A stretch of 33,809 nt of DNA from Thermoprotei archaeon (GTDB lineage: Archaea; Thermoproteota; Thermoprotei_A; Sulfolobales; Acidilobaceae). The position numbers and the translations under genes are program-made. How positions within the stretch are numbered: the stretch's first letter is position 1; each line of letters opens with the position of its first letter. This document shows, one piece after another, positions 16,600 through 24,806 of the stretch. Below the pieces are notes generated by a model. It was given only the letters and a program-made list of their open reading frames with translations. It was not told the DNA's origin and made no database searches. The DNA lies in contig JARJMZ020000011.1 of NCBI GenBank assembly GCA_029335875.2, positions 1 to 33,809 of the forward strand, written 5' to 3'.

Positions 16600-17145
16600 T
16601 TGTATGTGGAGTATGAGATCGAAGAGTGGGTGGGGGTGCCCCCCGACAAGGTCTACGGAGACCAAGACCTCAACGCCTCAATACTGAGCATGCTTAGGTC
16701 AGCCATAGAAGGTACTACAGACCCGGAGTTAGGGGTCATTATAGCGGTGCTAGAAGCCCAGGTTGCAAGCAATGGGGTAGTCCTCCCGATATCTGGAGAC
16801 CCTAACGTGTACTACCTGGTTAGATATAGGGTCTTAGCTTTCGAGCCCGTCCTCCAGGAGGTTTTGAGAGGAGTAGTTAAGGATGTGAAGGACCAAGGTA
16901 TATTCGTTGATATAGGGCCTGTGGACGCGTTCGTACACAGGAGCCAGATATCGGATGAAAGCCTGGAAATGCTCCCAGACAGGAGGGGCTTCAAGTCTAT
17001 AGATACGGGTAGAATAATAGAGACTGGAGACCTTGTCAGGGCGAGGATAACCCAAATATCGAGGCCCACGGGAGGATTCATGAGGATCGGGATGACAATG
17101 AGGCAGCCTTATTTAGGGAAAGAAGAGCAGACAAGGAGAGGGTGA
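16600..17145 (+). CDS. rpo7: DNA-directed RNA polymerase subunit Rpo7 (RpoE')
   Basis: The 181-residue protein has the two-domain plan of Rpo7: an N-terminal RNP-like tip (YEIEEWVGVPPDKVYG onward) and a C-terminal S1 RNA-binding fold (VLRGVVKDVKDQGIFVDIG, then DAFVHRSQISD). With Rpo4 it forms the polymerase stalk that binds nascent RNA. Start TTG at 16600 is preceded by CGGAGGG. The stop overlaps the Spt4 start (GTGA). The conserved archaeal order aIF2 gamma, PIN, Rpo7, Spt4 is kept here. Confidence 0.95.
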   Translation: MYVEYEIEEWVGVPPDKVYGDQDLNASILSMLRSAIEGTTDPELGVIIAVLEAQVASNGVVLPISGDPNVYYLVRYRVLAFEPVLQEVLRGVVKDVKDQGIFVDIGPVDAFVHRSQISDESLEMLPDRRGFKSIDTGRIIETGDLVRARITQISRPTGGFMRIGMTMRQPYLGKEEQTRRG

Positions 17146-17387
17146 GAGCGTTGCCAGCTAGGAAAGCCCCCTCAAAAAAGCCCCCGTTCAAAGCCTGCAG
17201 AGACTGTGGAGTCCTCAACCCTAGAGAAGCAACCATATGCTCCAACTGTGGCTCCTCAAACCTGCTTGAAAGCTGGGAGGGCATGGTGATAATATTGAGC
17301 GCGGACAGCGTTCTAGCCTCAAAACTCGGGATAAACAAGCCTGTAGCTAAAGCTATAAGAATATCCGGTAAAATAGTGACTAAATAA
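17142..17387 (+). CDS. spt4: Transcription elongation factor Spt4 (formerly RpoE'')
   Basis: Up to 81 residues with a four-cysteine zinc site: CRDCG near residue 20 and CSNCGSSNL near 33, then SWEGMVIILSADSVLASKLG, the surface that binds Spt5. The Spt4-Spt5 pair clamps RNA polymerase for processivity. GTG 17142 overlaps the Rpo7 stop; TTG 17151 would remove three residues and is an alternative. The N-terminal dozen residues are basic and probably disordered. Confidence 0.93.
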   Translation: MRALPARKAPSKKPPFKACRDCGVLNPREATICSNCGSSNLLESWEGMVIILSADSVLASKLGINKPVAKAIRISGKIVTK

Positions 17388-17422
17388 ACCCCTCACAAAG
17401 CTATAACGAGGGGTCACAATAG

Positions 17423-17977
17423 TTGAAGGTAGACAGGCCAAGCCTAATCCTGCCCGAGGAATCTAGAGAAGACTTCTCACAACCCTGGGGCCCCGTTTTC
17501 TCGGGCCCCCTAAGAGTCTTAGAGGAAATAGGCCCTAAGGGCGTAATATGCATCGGAGACTTTGTCTCGAAATTATGCCTAGAAGCTTACGCGGCACATG
17601 GAAAACCCCAAAACATCATAGTAGTCTTCGACCATACTAGCAGGAGAGTTGAGCCTGCAGGGGCCTTAGAAATACCGGGGGACTTTTCTAGGGTTAAGAT
17701 CTACAATAAGAGGGGGACACTATCCTTGGAGGCTCTAGACACTGTATGCGGCTTGGTTGAGATGGAGAGTGTGAAGGCAGCCTTAGAAGTTGAGGGCGAA
17801 GAGGACATGGTGACACTCGCGGCAATAGCCTGCCTCAAGCCCGGCTGGCTCACAATATATGGGATCCCGGGCTTAGGGTCGGCGGTCATAGCCTATAGCT
17901 GTTTGAACGCTAGAATAGCCCAGGGGAGGATATTAGGCTTGAAGCCTTTATCTATGGCTTGCCACGCTCTCGATTAA
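17423..17977 (+). CDS. GTP-dependent dephospho-CoA kinase (DUF359 family)
   Basis: The 184-residue protein matches the DUF359/PF04019 family: GVICIGDFVSKLCLEA, VVFDHTSRRVE, then VEGEEDMVTLAAIACLKPGW and TIYGIPGLG. The family was shown in Thermococcus to make coenzyme A from dephospho-CoA using GTP, and it is unrelated to bacterial CoaE. Start TTG at 17423 lies after GAGGGG. The gene sits between Spt4 and S24e, a recurring archaeal position, and is probably cotranscribed with Spt4. Confidence 0.88.
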   Translation: MKVDRPSLILPEESREDFSQPWGPVFSGPLRVLEEIGPKGVICIGDFVSKLCLEAYAAHGKPQNIIVVFDHTSRRVEPAGALEIPGDFSRVKIYNKRGTLSLEALDTVCGLVEMESVKAALEVEGEEDMVTLAAIACLKPGWLTIYGIPGLGSAVIAYSCLNARIAQGRILGLKPLSMACHALD

Positions 17978-17991
17978 AGGATTCGTGGGAG

Positions 17992-18005
17992 CTTAAACTT
18001 ATATG
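17992..18005 (+). promoter_or_regulatory. Probable TATA region for S24e
   Basis: CTTAAACTTATATG about 26 bases upstream of 18024 predicts transcription from there. This matters because it places TTG 18083 sixty bases inside the transcript and leaves an AGGTGG motif at 18032-18037 available for an earlier start. Confidence 0.4.
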
Positions 18006-18043
18006 CCCTCCTTCTAGACATTTTCATAGTTAGGTGGTTTGAC

Positions 18044-18370
18044 CTGGAGCGGGGTAAGAGCTTTAGGGTTGGCGACTGGTTTTTGGAGGTTGAGAGCGAC
18101 AGGTATAATCCGCTTATAGGAAGGAGGGAGATAGTGTTGAAGGTTAACCACCTGCTCAAGTCTACGCCGAGCAGGAGGGACCTTAGGGCTAGGCTTGCCG
18201 AGGTTTACAGGGTGGATGCTAGCAGGGTTTATGTTAGGTCTATCTTTACAAGGTACGGGTCTGGGGAGTCTAGGGTTAGAGTTCACGTTTATGACGGTGT
18301 TGAGAGGGCTCTAGCTTTCGAGCCTAAATACATAATAGAGAGGAATGGTGGAGTAGAGTTTAAGGTTTAG
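18044..18370 (+). CDS. rps24e: Small ribosomal subunit protein S24e
   Basis: The core [17 protein letters not shown], then [15 protein letters not shown] and [15 protein letters not shown], is clear S24e, a small protein of the 30S subunit. The start is unusual. TTG 18083 gives 95 residues but has no ribosome-binding motif. The frame is open upstream and reads [13 protein letters not shown], which looks like real protein; the only candidate there is CTG 18044, six bases after AGGTGG and about 20 bases after the predicted transcript start. I list the CTG start (about 108 residues) as more likely, with real doubt. S27ae follows 15 bases after the stop. Confidence 0.85.
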   Translation: MERGKSFRVGDWFLEVESDRYNPLIGRREIVLKVNHLLKSTPSRRDLRARLAEVYRVDASRVYVRSIFTRYGSGESRVRVHVYDGVERALAFEPKYIIERNGGVEFKV

Positions 18371-18385
18371 TGGGGGTGCTAGGTT

Positions 18386-18583
18386 GTGGCTGGCGGGGAT
18401 CTTAAGACTTACGTGCACAAGCTTTACATGGTGGACCCTAAGCAGGGAACTATAAAACTTAAAAATAAGAAATGCCCTAGATGCGGGAGTATAATGGGCC
18501 ACCATAAGAAGCCCGTGGAGAGATGGCACTGCGGTAAGTGCGGCTACACGGAGTTCGCCGTGCCTCGAGTGGGGAAGCGTTGA
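18386..18583 (+). CDS. rps27ae: Small ribosomal subunit protein S27ae
   Basis: The 65-residue basic protein carries one zinc ribbon: [20 protein letters not shown] followed by GKCGYTEF, giving four cysteines with the spacing of S27ae (the part fused to ubiquitin in eukaryotes; no ubiquitin domain is present). Start GTG at 18386. Its stop TGA overlaps the TTG start of Kae1. Confidence 0.96.
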   Translation: MAGGDLKTYVHKLYMVDPKQGTIKLKNKKCPRCGSIMGHHKKPVERWHCGKCGYTEFAVPRVGKR

Positions 18584-19593
18584 CTCTAATCCTGGGAATA
18601 GAGTCTACAGCCCACACCTTCGGGGTTTCAGTTGTATCCTCGGAGCCCCCTCATATCCTCTCGGATTCTAGAAGAATATACTCCCCCAGGCAGGGGGGTA
18701 TACTGCCGAGGGAGGTTGCACCTTTCTTTTCAAATGTTGCTGGGGAAGTTGTTAGGGAGGCTTTAGATGAGGCTGGGGTTGGGATTAGAGATGTTGATGC
18801 TATAGCTGTTGCTTTAGGCCCTGGGATGGGGCCTCAACTTAGGGTTGGAGCTTCCGTGGCAAGGGCTCTGGCTAGTTACTATGGTAAGCCTCTTGTCCCC
18901 GTTAATCATGCTGTAGCACATGTTGAAATAGCCAGGTTTTTAACTGGACTCAGGGATCCCATTGTATTATATGTTGCCGGCGGTAACACTACTGTCGTTT
19001 CATATTCTGAAGGGCGTTATAGGGTTTTCGGTGAAACCTTAGACATCCCCCTCGGTAACCTGCAGGACACTTTCGCTAGAGAGGCTGGAATAGGTCCACC
19101 CTATGTTGTTGAAGGGAAACATGTTATCGACATTTGCTCTGAGGGCGGAGAGTTTATAGAGGGTATGCCTTACATAGTTAAAGGACAAGACTCTTCGTTT
19201 TCAGGCCTCCTAACAGCAGCCCTAAGACTTTTGAAAAAAGGCTCACGCCTCCAAGACGTTTGCTTCACTCTAAGAGAAATAGCTTATTCTTCTGTTGTTG
19301 AAGTCCTAGAGAGGGGGCTCGCCCACACGGGTAAAAGGGAGGTTCTCTTAACAGGGGGTGTTGCAGCCAGCAAACTTCTCAATGAAAAGATAGAGGTTAT
19401 GGCAAAGTTGCACGGAGCTCTTTTCAAGCCCATACCTGGAAAATATAGTGGGGATAATGGGGTTATGATAGCCTTAACAGGCCTACCAGCATATCTTTGG
19501 GGTTACACTGTTGAACCTTCAAAAGCTTTAATAAGACAAAGATGGAGGATAGATCAAGTTGACATACCATGGTATTACGAGTTTCCACGTTAA
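18580..19593 (+). CDS. kae1: KEOPS subunit Kae1, tRNA N6-threonylcarbamoyltransferase
   Basis: From TTG 18580 the protein is 337 residues, the normal length. It has the ASKHA start [17 protein letters not shown], the metal-binding pair in [10 protein letters not shown] (HxxxH), [11 protein letters not shown], and a late [10 protein letters not shown] with the third metal ligand Asp. It transfers the threonylcarbamoyl group to A37 of ANN-decoding tRNAs. The longest frame begins at 18538 inside S27ae, but the TTGA overlap fixes 18580. Bud32 follows and is a separate gene, unlike the fusion seen in many euryarchaea. Sense-strand G+T falls from about 72 percent early to 48 percent at the end. Confidence 0.97.
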   Translation: MTLILGIESTAHTFGVSVVSSEPPHILSDSRRIYSPRQGGILPREVAPFFSNVAGEVVREALDEAGVGIRDVDAIAVALGPGMGPQLRVGASVARALASYYGKPLVPVNHAVAHVEIARFLTGLRDPIVLYVAGGNTTVVSYSEGRYRVFGETLDIPLGNLQDTFAREAGIGPPYVVEGKHVIDICSEGGEFIEGMPYIVKGQDSSFSGLLTAALRLLKKGSRLQDVCFTLREIAYSSVVEVLERGLAHTGKREVLLTGGVAASKLLNEKIEVMAKLHGALFKPIPGKYSGDNGVMIALTGLPAYLWGYTVEPSKALIRQRWRIDQVDIPWYYEFPR

Positions 19594-19606
19594 GAGTTGA
19601 TTGTTG

Positions 19607-20299
19607 ATGAGCGAAGAGGTTGTAGTGTCTTGGGTTAGAAGTTTAACATTAATAAAGAGAGGTGCAGAATCTGAGATAAGACTTGGGACTTTCATGGGAA
19701 TACCGGCGGTTTTTAAACTAAGAGTTTTAAAACCATACATGCACCCTAAACTCGCCCAGATCCTTGCGGCCCAAAGGACTAGGAAGGAGGCTAAGGTTAT
19801 AGGTCATGCTATTAAAAACGGTATCCCAGCACCAAGACTTCTAGCGGTTTTCCCTTCGGTCGGGCTTATAATAATGGAGTATGTTGAGGGGCCAACTTTA
19901 AAAGACTTAGCTTTCAAAGACTCGAAGCGAGCTGTAAAATTTTCAAGAGAAGCCGGCCTTATCCTCGCAATGTTACATAAGGCTGGAATAGTTCATGGAG
20001 ACCCCACAACGTCAAACTACATAGTTGTAGGGGAGGGAGGTCTTAAACTCATAGATTACGGGCTATCTGAGTTTTCAGAAGATGTTGAGGAGAGGGCTGT
20101 AGACATACACTTATATAGGAGGGCTGTGGAGAGTACTCACGCCGGGATAGCTGATGCTATGTTCAAAGAGTTCCTTGAAGGCTACAGTGAGGTCATGGGC
20201 CCCGAGGCTGGGAGCGTTATAGAGAGAGCTGAAGACATAAGATTGAGAGGTAGATATGTTGAGGAGAGGAGGAGAACAGTATGGGGCCAGCTAAAGTGA
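19607..20299 (+). CDS. bud32: KEOPS subunit Bud32, atypical small kinase/ATPase
   Basis: The 230-residue protein is a minimal kinase: an ExxIRLGTFMG N-lobe, VFKLRVLKPYMHP with the Bud32-specific region, IIMEYVEGPTLKDL as hinge, the catalytic loop IVHGDPTTSNY and the metal-binding DYGLS in place of DFG. The usual HGDLTTSN reads HGDPTTSN here. It stimulates Kae1 in the KEOPS complex. I choose ATG 19607; TTG codons at 19601 and 19604 are also in frame. The stop lies inside the start of the pyrophosphatase gene (19-base overlap). Confidence 0.96.
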   Translation: MSEEVVVSWVRSLTLIKRGAESEIRLGTFMGIPAVFKLRVLKPYMHPKLAQILAAQRTRKEAKVIGHAIKNGIPAPRLLAVFPSVGLIIMEYVEGPTLKDLAFKDSKRAVKFSREAGLILAMLHKAGIVHGDPTTSNYIVVGEGGLKLIDYGLSEFSEDVEERAVDIHLYRRAVESTHAGIADAMFKEFLEGYSEVMGPEAGSVIERAEDIRLRGRYVEERRRTVWGQLK

Positions 20300-20862
20300 A
20301 ACTCCACGTTGTAACAAACAACGCTAAGAAAGGAGAGGAGGCAGTTAAAATACTTGAAAGCCTAGGAGTAGAAGCTGAACTCGTACTACTCGAGAAAAAA
20401 GAGATACAATCTGAGAAGCTCGAAGAAATAGCACTACACTCTGCTAGAACAGCATACCTAACGCTAAGGAAGCCCCTAGTAGTGGACGACTCAGGGCTCT
20501 TCATAGAAGATTTAAACGGGTTCCCAGGCCCCTACAGCAGCTACGTTTACAAGACCATAGGCGTGAAAGGCATACTAAAGCTTATGGAAGGAGCCCCCAC
20601 GAGAAAAGCGTGCTTCAAAACAGCCCTAGCAGTAATAATACCACCCATAGAGAAAGTCTACGTAGGCGAAACGTGCGGAACCATAACCACAGAGCCTAGA
20701 GGAACGGGAGGATTCGGCTTCGACCCCATATTCGTTCCAGAAGGAGAAATAAGGACATACGCGGAAATGAGTACTGAAGAGAAAAATAAGGTATCGCACA
20801 GGGCGAAAGCCTACAAACTAATGGTTGAAGACTTGAGGAAAACGTGGAGAGGCATACTCTAA
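20281..20862 (+). CDS. rdgB: ITP/XTP pyrophosphatase (HAM1/RdgB family)
   Basis: The 193-residue protein shows HVVTNNAKKGEEAVKIL at the N-terminus, then LVVDDSGLFIEDLNGFPGPY, FKTALAVI, GTGGFGFDPIFVPEG and VSHRAKAYK. These are the complete substrate and metal motifs. It removes deaminated purine triphosphates (ITP, dITP, XTP) from the pool, a pressing need at high temperature. Start ATG 20281 follows GAGGAGGAG and overlaps Bud32 by 19 bases, so it closes the KEOPS operon. The sense strand is A+C rich throughout (about 60 percent), unlike Kae1. Confidence 0.95.
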   Translation: MGPAKVKLHVVTNNAKKGEEAVKILESLGVEAELVLLEKKEIQSEKLEEIALHSARTAYLTLRKPLVVDDSGLFIEDLNGFPGPYSSYVYKTIGVKGILKLMEGAPTRKACFKTALAVIIPPIEKVYVGETCGTITTEPRGTGGFGFDPIFVPEGEIRTYAEMSTEEKNKVSHRAKAYKLMVEDLRKTWRGIL

Positions 20863-20948
20863 ACCGTAAGTCTACACATGGACCCCTTAGTTTCCAAGTA
20901 ATTGATGCGCCCCAATCAATCCCTTAAAGCCTTAACATTTAACGTAAT

Positions 20949-20957
20949 CTTTAAAAG
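20949..20957 (+). promoter_or_regulatory. TATA box of the BMP transporter operon
   Basis: CTTTAAAAG is 26 bases upstream of about 20979, giving a 12-base leader to ATG 20991 that contains GGTG. This separates the transport operon from the KEOPS operon. Confidence 0.55.
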
Positions 20958-20990
20958 AACGAAAACGCCCACCACTTACGGTGCCCTAAA

Positions 20991-22253
20991 ATGGGCTGGA
21001 AAGCTATCTCCAGATCCCTTGCAGCTTTAATTATAGCGGCTCTAGTAGTGTTGGGGGCTATAGCTTTCATAGCTTACAGGCAGGTTCAGGCACCAACAGA
21101 AACTGTAACAGCACCTGGGAAAGTTAGGGTAGCTGTTCTATTCGATGTTGGAGGTAGGGGCGATCTAAGTTTCAACGATATGGCTGCTTTGGGGGCTGAA
21201 AAAGCTAAAAGGGATTTAGGGGTTGAAGTTGAGTATAATACGCCTAAATCCCTAGCTCACATGGTTCCATTGCTTGAAGAGCTTAGCAGGGGCGGGAAGT
21301 ATGACTTGCTAATCCTCGTAGGCTTCCTCTGGGTGGACGCCCTTAACAAGACCGCTGACAAGTTCCCTAAGCAGAAGTATGCTTTAATAGACGCTTCTAC
21401 GGGGGTTAGGAGGGATAATGTTGCGGAGTTCGTCTTTAAAGAGCAGGAGGGGGCCGCCGTGGTCGGTGTCCTCGCAGCCGGCATGGCTAGGGAGGTTCAG
21501 AGAGAGCTTGGGGAGAGCGGGCCTATAAAGGTTGGAGCTGTAGCTGGGATGAGTATCCCGCCGCTCTGGCGTTTCCACATAGGCTATCTCTTTGGAGTTA
21601 AATATTTCGAGAAGAAGACGGGCGAGCGTGTGGAGTTCTACTGGACGTATACTGGTAAGTTTGACGATCCAGCCCTCGGGTATAGTGCTGCCTGGACATT
21701 CCTAGGTCAGGGGGTTAAAGTACTGTATGGCCTCGCAGGCTTAACTCATGTTGGCATGTTTAACGCCGTCATAGACTGGAATGAGAGGGGTGGGGGTAGG
21801 GCTCTGGCTATAGGCCAGGATGCGAGCCAGGAGTGGTTCAACCCTAAATATATACCTTTAAGCGGGTCTAAGAGGGTTGACGTTGCCGCGTATAAAGCTA
21901 TAGAGATGGTGGTTAAAGGGGCCTGGAGGGGCGGGCTAGTGGTTTTAGGCTATGCTGAGGGGGGTGTAGGCGTCTGGGATCTCGAGGGGGTGAAATATTT
22001 CGCTCAAATAGCCTACGAGACCGGGCAACTTAAAGGCTTAACCCCCGACGATATAGTGAGGATAGTTAAGGATGCTAGGGGTAAGTATGTAAAGAGCGAT
22101 GTCGAAGCTATAGCTAAGGAGCTTGAGGGGCTAATAGTAACGGGCAAAATAGTTTTTAAGGAGCCAGCTTCTGAAGAGGAGTACCTGTCCATAATCCGCG
22201 AGCTGGAGAAGGGAAACCTTAACGCTGCCCTAGCTAAAGGTAGCATAGGCTAA
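20991..22253 (+). CDS. BMP/PnrA-family ABC transporter substrate-binding protein
   Basis: The 420-residue protein has one N-terminal hydrophobic helix (about residues 9-29, LAALIIAALVVLGAIAFIAY) and then a periplasmic-binding fold of the basic membrane protein type: VRVAVLFDVGGRGDLSFNDM, DLLILVGFLWVDAL, YALIDAS, FKEQEGAAVVGVLAAGMA and AIGQDASQEWFNP. Members of this family bind purine nucleosides. There is no lipobox cysteine, so it is probably held by the uncleaved helix with the binding domain outside the cell. The C-terminal 70 residues extend beyond the usual family end. It leads an operon with one ATPase and two permeases. Confidence 0.93.
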   Translation: MGWKAISRSLAALIIAALVVLGAIAFIAYRQVQAPTETVTAPGKVRVAVLFDVGGRGDLSFNDMAALGAEKAKRDLGVEVEYNTPKSLAHMVPLLEELSRGGKYDLLILVGFLWVDALNKTADKFPKQKYALIDASTGVRRDNVAEFVFKEQEGAAVVGVLAAGMAREVQRELGESGPIKVGAVAGMSIPPLWRFHIGYLFGVKYFEKKTGERVEFYWTYTGKFDDPALGYSAAWTFLGQGVKVLYGLAGLTHVGMFNAVIDWNERGGGRALAIGQDASQEWFNPKYIPLSGSKRVDVAAYKAIEMVVKGAWRGGLVVLGYAEGGVGVWDLEGVKYFAQIAYETGQLKGLTPDDIVRIVKDARGKYVKSDVEAIAKELEGLIVTGKIVFKEPASEEEYLSIIRELEKGNLNAALAKGSIG

Positions 22254-22306
22254 CCCTTAAACTTCAAAGTTAAAAACCTGCTAAAAACTTAGTAGGGGGG
22301 TCTTTT

Positions 22307-23827
22307 TTGAGTTCTAGGGAGCATGTAGTCTTAATGAAGGGTATAGTTAAAGTATACCCTGATGGAACCCAAGCCTTGAAGGGTGTGGATTTCGAAGCTT
22401 CGGAGGGCGAAATACACGCGCTGCTAGGGGAGAATGGTGCTGGCAAGACCACGCTGATGAGGATATTATATGGGGAGATAAGGCCTACGAAAGGCGAGAT
22501 ATATGTTTTCGGCGAGAAAGCTGACTTTAAGAGTCCTAGGGAAGCTCTCAGGAGTGGTATAGCGATGGTATACCAGCAGTTCTCACTTATACCATCACTT
22601 ACTGTAGCGGAGAACATTTACCTGGCATTATCCTCTGTGAGGAGGATTAGCCCCGCGGAGGTGAGGGCTAGGGCTGAGGAGCTCTCGAGGAAGCTAGGCT
22701 GGAGCATGCCTTTCGATTACCCTATTGAGAGCTTACCTGTAGGGTTGAGGCAGAGAGTTGAAGTTTTGAAGGCTCTACTAGCGGGTTCCAAGGTGCTCAT
22801 ACTAGATGAGCCCACATCTGTATTGACTCCTTTAGAGGTTGAAGAGCTCTTTAAAGTCCTTAAGAGCCTTAGAGATGAAGGCATGACTATAATACTGATA
22901 ACCCATAAGATTAGGGAGGCTAAAAGAGTCTCTGACAGGGTCACCATTCTGAGGAGGGGCCTCAAAGTTGGAACCTTCAAAACTGCCGAGATAAGCGAGC
23001 CCAGCCTAGCCAGGCTTATGATTGGGGAGGAGATAGAGCTGACAGTGAAGGGCGGCATCCCAAAGCCTGGAGCGCAAGCTTTAGTCGTTGAAAAGCTGAA
23101 GGTTAAAGATGATATGGGGGTTTTAAGGGTTAAAGAAGCAACGTTAACGGTGAAATACGGGGAGATAGTTGGGATAGCCGGAGTCCAGGGTAATGGGCAG
23201 AGGGAGCTTGTGGAAGCCATAGCCGGTCTCAGGCCCGCGATTGCGGGTAGAATCTTGATAGATGGGGTCGACGCTACCAGGCTCACGGCTTCTAAGAGGG
23301 GGAAGCTCGGGCTCTCCTATATACCGGAGTCGAAACTGGTGGGCCTCGCCCTTGAAATGAACATTGTTGAGAACAGTATCATGACGCTACTCTCGCGCTT
23401 CACCAGGAGGCTTGTAGACGTTGACTGGGGAAAGGCTAGAGATAATGCCGGGGATATTGTGAGGGACTTCGGGGTTGTCTGTAGGAGTTTAGATGACACT
23501 GTAAAAAGCCTTAGCGGGGGGAACCAGCAGAAGCTCATGGTTGGGAGGGAAATTAGGAGGAGACCTAAAATACTCGTAGCTCACGAGCCAACCCAAGGAT
23601 TAGATGTGGCCACGGCGAACATGGTTAGGAGGAGAATGCTAAATCTTAGGGATGAGGGTTCAGCTATACTCTTAGTATCTTCAGACTTAGAGGAGCTCCT
23701 CTCCCTAAGCGACAGGCTCCTCGTAATCTATGATGGTAGAATAGTTTCGGAGGGGAGGCCGGAAGATTACACGCTGGAGAAACTCGGGCTCCTAATGGGT
23801 GGTGTTATTGATGCTAGCTATGGGTGA
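22307..23827 (+). CDS. ABC transporter ATPase with two nucleotide-binding domains (RbsA/BmpC type)
   Basis: The 506-residue protein has two ABC domains. The first is canonical: LLGENGAGKTT near 40-50, the signature region LPVGLRQRVEV and Walker B VLILDEPTSVLTP. The second begins GVQGNGQRELVEA, a degenerate Walker A, with a good signature LSGGNQQKLMVGREI and a modified Walker B VAHEPTQGLD. This asymmetry is normal for sugar and nucleoside importers of this group. Start TTG at 22307 is seven bases after AGTAGGGGGG. The stop lies a few codons inside the first permease gene. Confidence 0.95.
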   Translation: MSSREHVVLMKGIVKVYPDGTQALKGVDFEASEGEIHALLGENGAGKTTLMRILYGEIRPTKGEIYVFGEKADFKSPREALRSGIAMVYQQFSLIPSLTVAENIYLALSSVRRISPAEVRARAEELSRKLGWSMPFDYPIESLPVGLRQRVEVLKALLAGSKVLILDEPTSVLTPLEVEELFKVLKSLRDEGMTIILITHKIREAKRVSDRVTILRRGLKVGTFKTAEISEPSLARLMIGEEIELTVKGGIPKPGAQALVVEKLKVKDDMGVLRVKEATLTVKYGEIVGIAGVQGNGQRELVEAIAGLRPAIAGRILIDGVDATRLTASKRGKLGLSYIPESKLVGLALEMNIVENSIMTLLSRFTRRLVDVDWGKARDNAGDIVRDFGVVCRSLDDTVKSLSGGNQQKLMVGREIRRRPKILVAHEPTQGLDVATANMVRRRMLNLRDEGSAILLVSSDLEELLSLSDRLLVIYDGRIVSEGRPEDYTLEKLGLLMGGVIDASYG

Positions 23828-24806
23828 ATCTGGTTTAAGAAAAGTTTACCCTGTCTTGGAGTCCCTGGCAGCTTTAATAGCTGGCATTATTGGGGGGTTC
23901 ATCGTATCAGCAGTTCTAGGCTATGACCCCTTCGCTTCCATAAGCTTAATACTGTTATCTGGCTTTGGCAACATAGAATACCTCCTCTCAATATCGGTGC
24001 CTCTAACCCTCTCAGCTTTAGCGTTCATAGTGCCTTTAAGGGCCGGCCTTTTCAATATAGGCGTTGAGGGTCAGGCTTATGTCGGGGCTCTCGCAGCCGT
24101 CTACGTGTCAAGTTTAACGGGGTTCCCCCTCCCAATAATACTAGCACCCTTGGCCGGGGCTCTCATAGGCTTCTTAATAGGAGTTCTGAGGGTTTATAGG
24201 GGGGTTAATGAGGTTGTATCGTCGATAATGCTTAACTGGACACTATTCTACACCGTATCCTTTACTATATCCAGGTATTTAAGAGACCCCGTGATAGTTC
24301 ATCAAAGTGTTAGAGTGGATAGGATGCTTTCAGCTTTAGAAGCCCTCCTCATAGCCTTAGCCATCACTATAGCAGTCCACACGATCCTCTACAGGACCAC
24401 TTTAGGTTATTACATAAGAGTTATGGGGAGCTCCCCTGAAGCCTTAAAATACTCTGGAAGCTCGGAATCTAGAGTCACCCTGACAGCTATGAGCCTAGGG
24501 GGCGTTCTCGGCGGTCTCGCAGGGGCATTGCAAGTCTACACTGTCTCAGGCTTCATAGACGTTACTATGTCAGCCGTTTTCGGCATAGGGTTTATGGGTA
24601 TAGCTGCAGGGTTAATTGGAAGAGCAACTGCCGTGGGGGCCCTGCCAGCCTCCATTCTAATATCCGCGCTCATAATTGGGGGTCATAAGCTGGAGCTCGT
24701 GCTTGGAGCCCCTCCAGAGCTTGCCGATGTCATGATAGGGGTAATGATGCTAGCCTTGTCGGCCCCATACGCTTTGAGGCTTTTAAGCTCTAAAGTGTTG
24801 GGGTGA
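23811..24806 (+). CDS. ABC transporter permease 1 (nucleoside-type, branched-chain-like fold)
   Basis: About 331 residues with eight to ten hydrophobic helices. LFNIGVEGQAYVGALAAVY is the conserved permease motif of the BMP/ribose family, and VMGSSPEALKYSGSS is the cytoplasmic loop that meets the ATPase. The frame opens at GTG 23799; I choose ATG 23811 because GGTGGT lies just ahead of it, while ATG 23820 is also possible. It overlaps the ATPase gene upstream and the second permease downstream (GTGA). Confidence 0.93.
   Translation: MLAMGESGLRKVYPVLESLAALIAGIIGGFIVSAVLGYDPFASISLILLSGFGNIEYLLSISVPLTLSALAFIVPLRAGLFNIGVEGQAYVGALAAVYVSSLTGFPLPIILAPLAGALIGFLIGVLRVYRGVNEVVSSIMLNWTLFYTVSFTISRYLRDPVIVHQSVRVDRMLSALEALLIALAITIAVHTILYRTTLGYYIRVMGSSPEALKYSGSSESRVTLTAMSLGGVLGGLAGALQVYTVSGFIDVTMSAVFGIGFMGIAAGLIGRATAVGALPASILISALIIGGHKLELVLGAPPELADVMIGVMMLALSAPYALRLLSSKVLG

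Noticed and set aside
18538..18579. Longer Kae1 N-terminus inside S27ae
   Set aside because: The extra residues are S27ae zinc-ribbon codons read in another frame; the TTGA overlap at 18580 gives the family-typical start.
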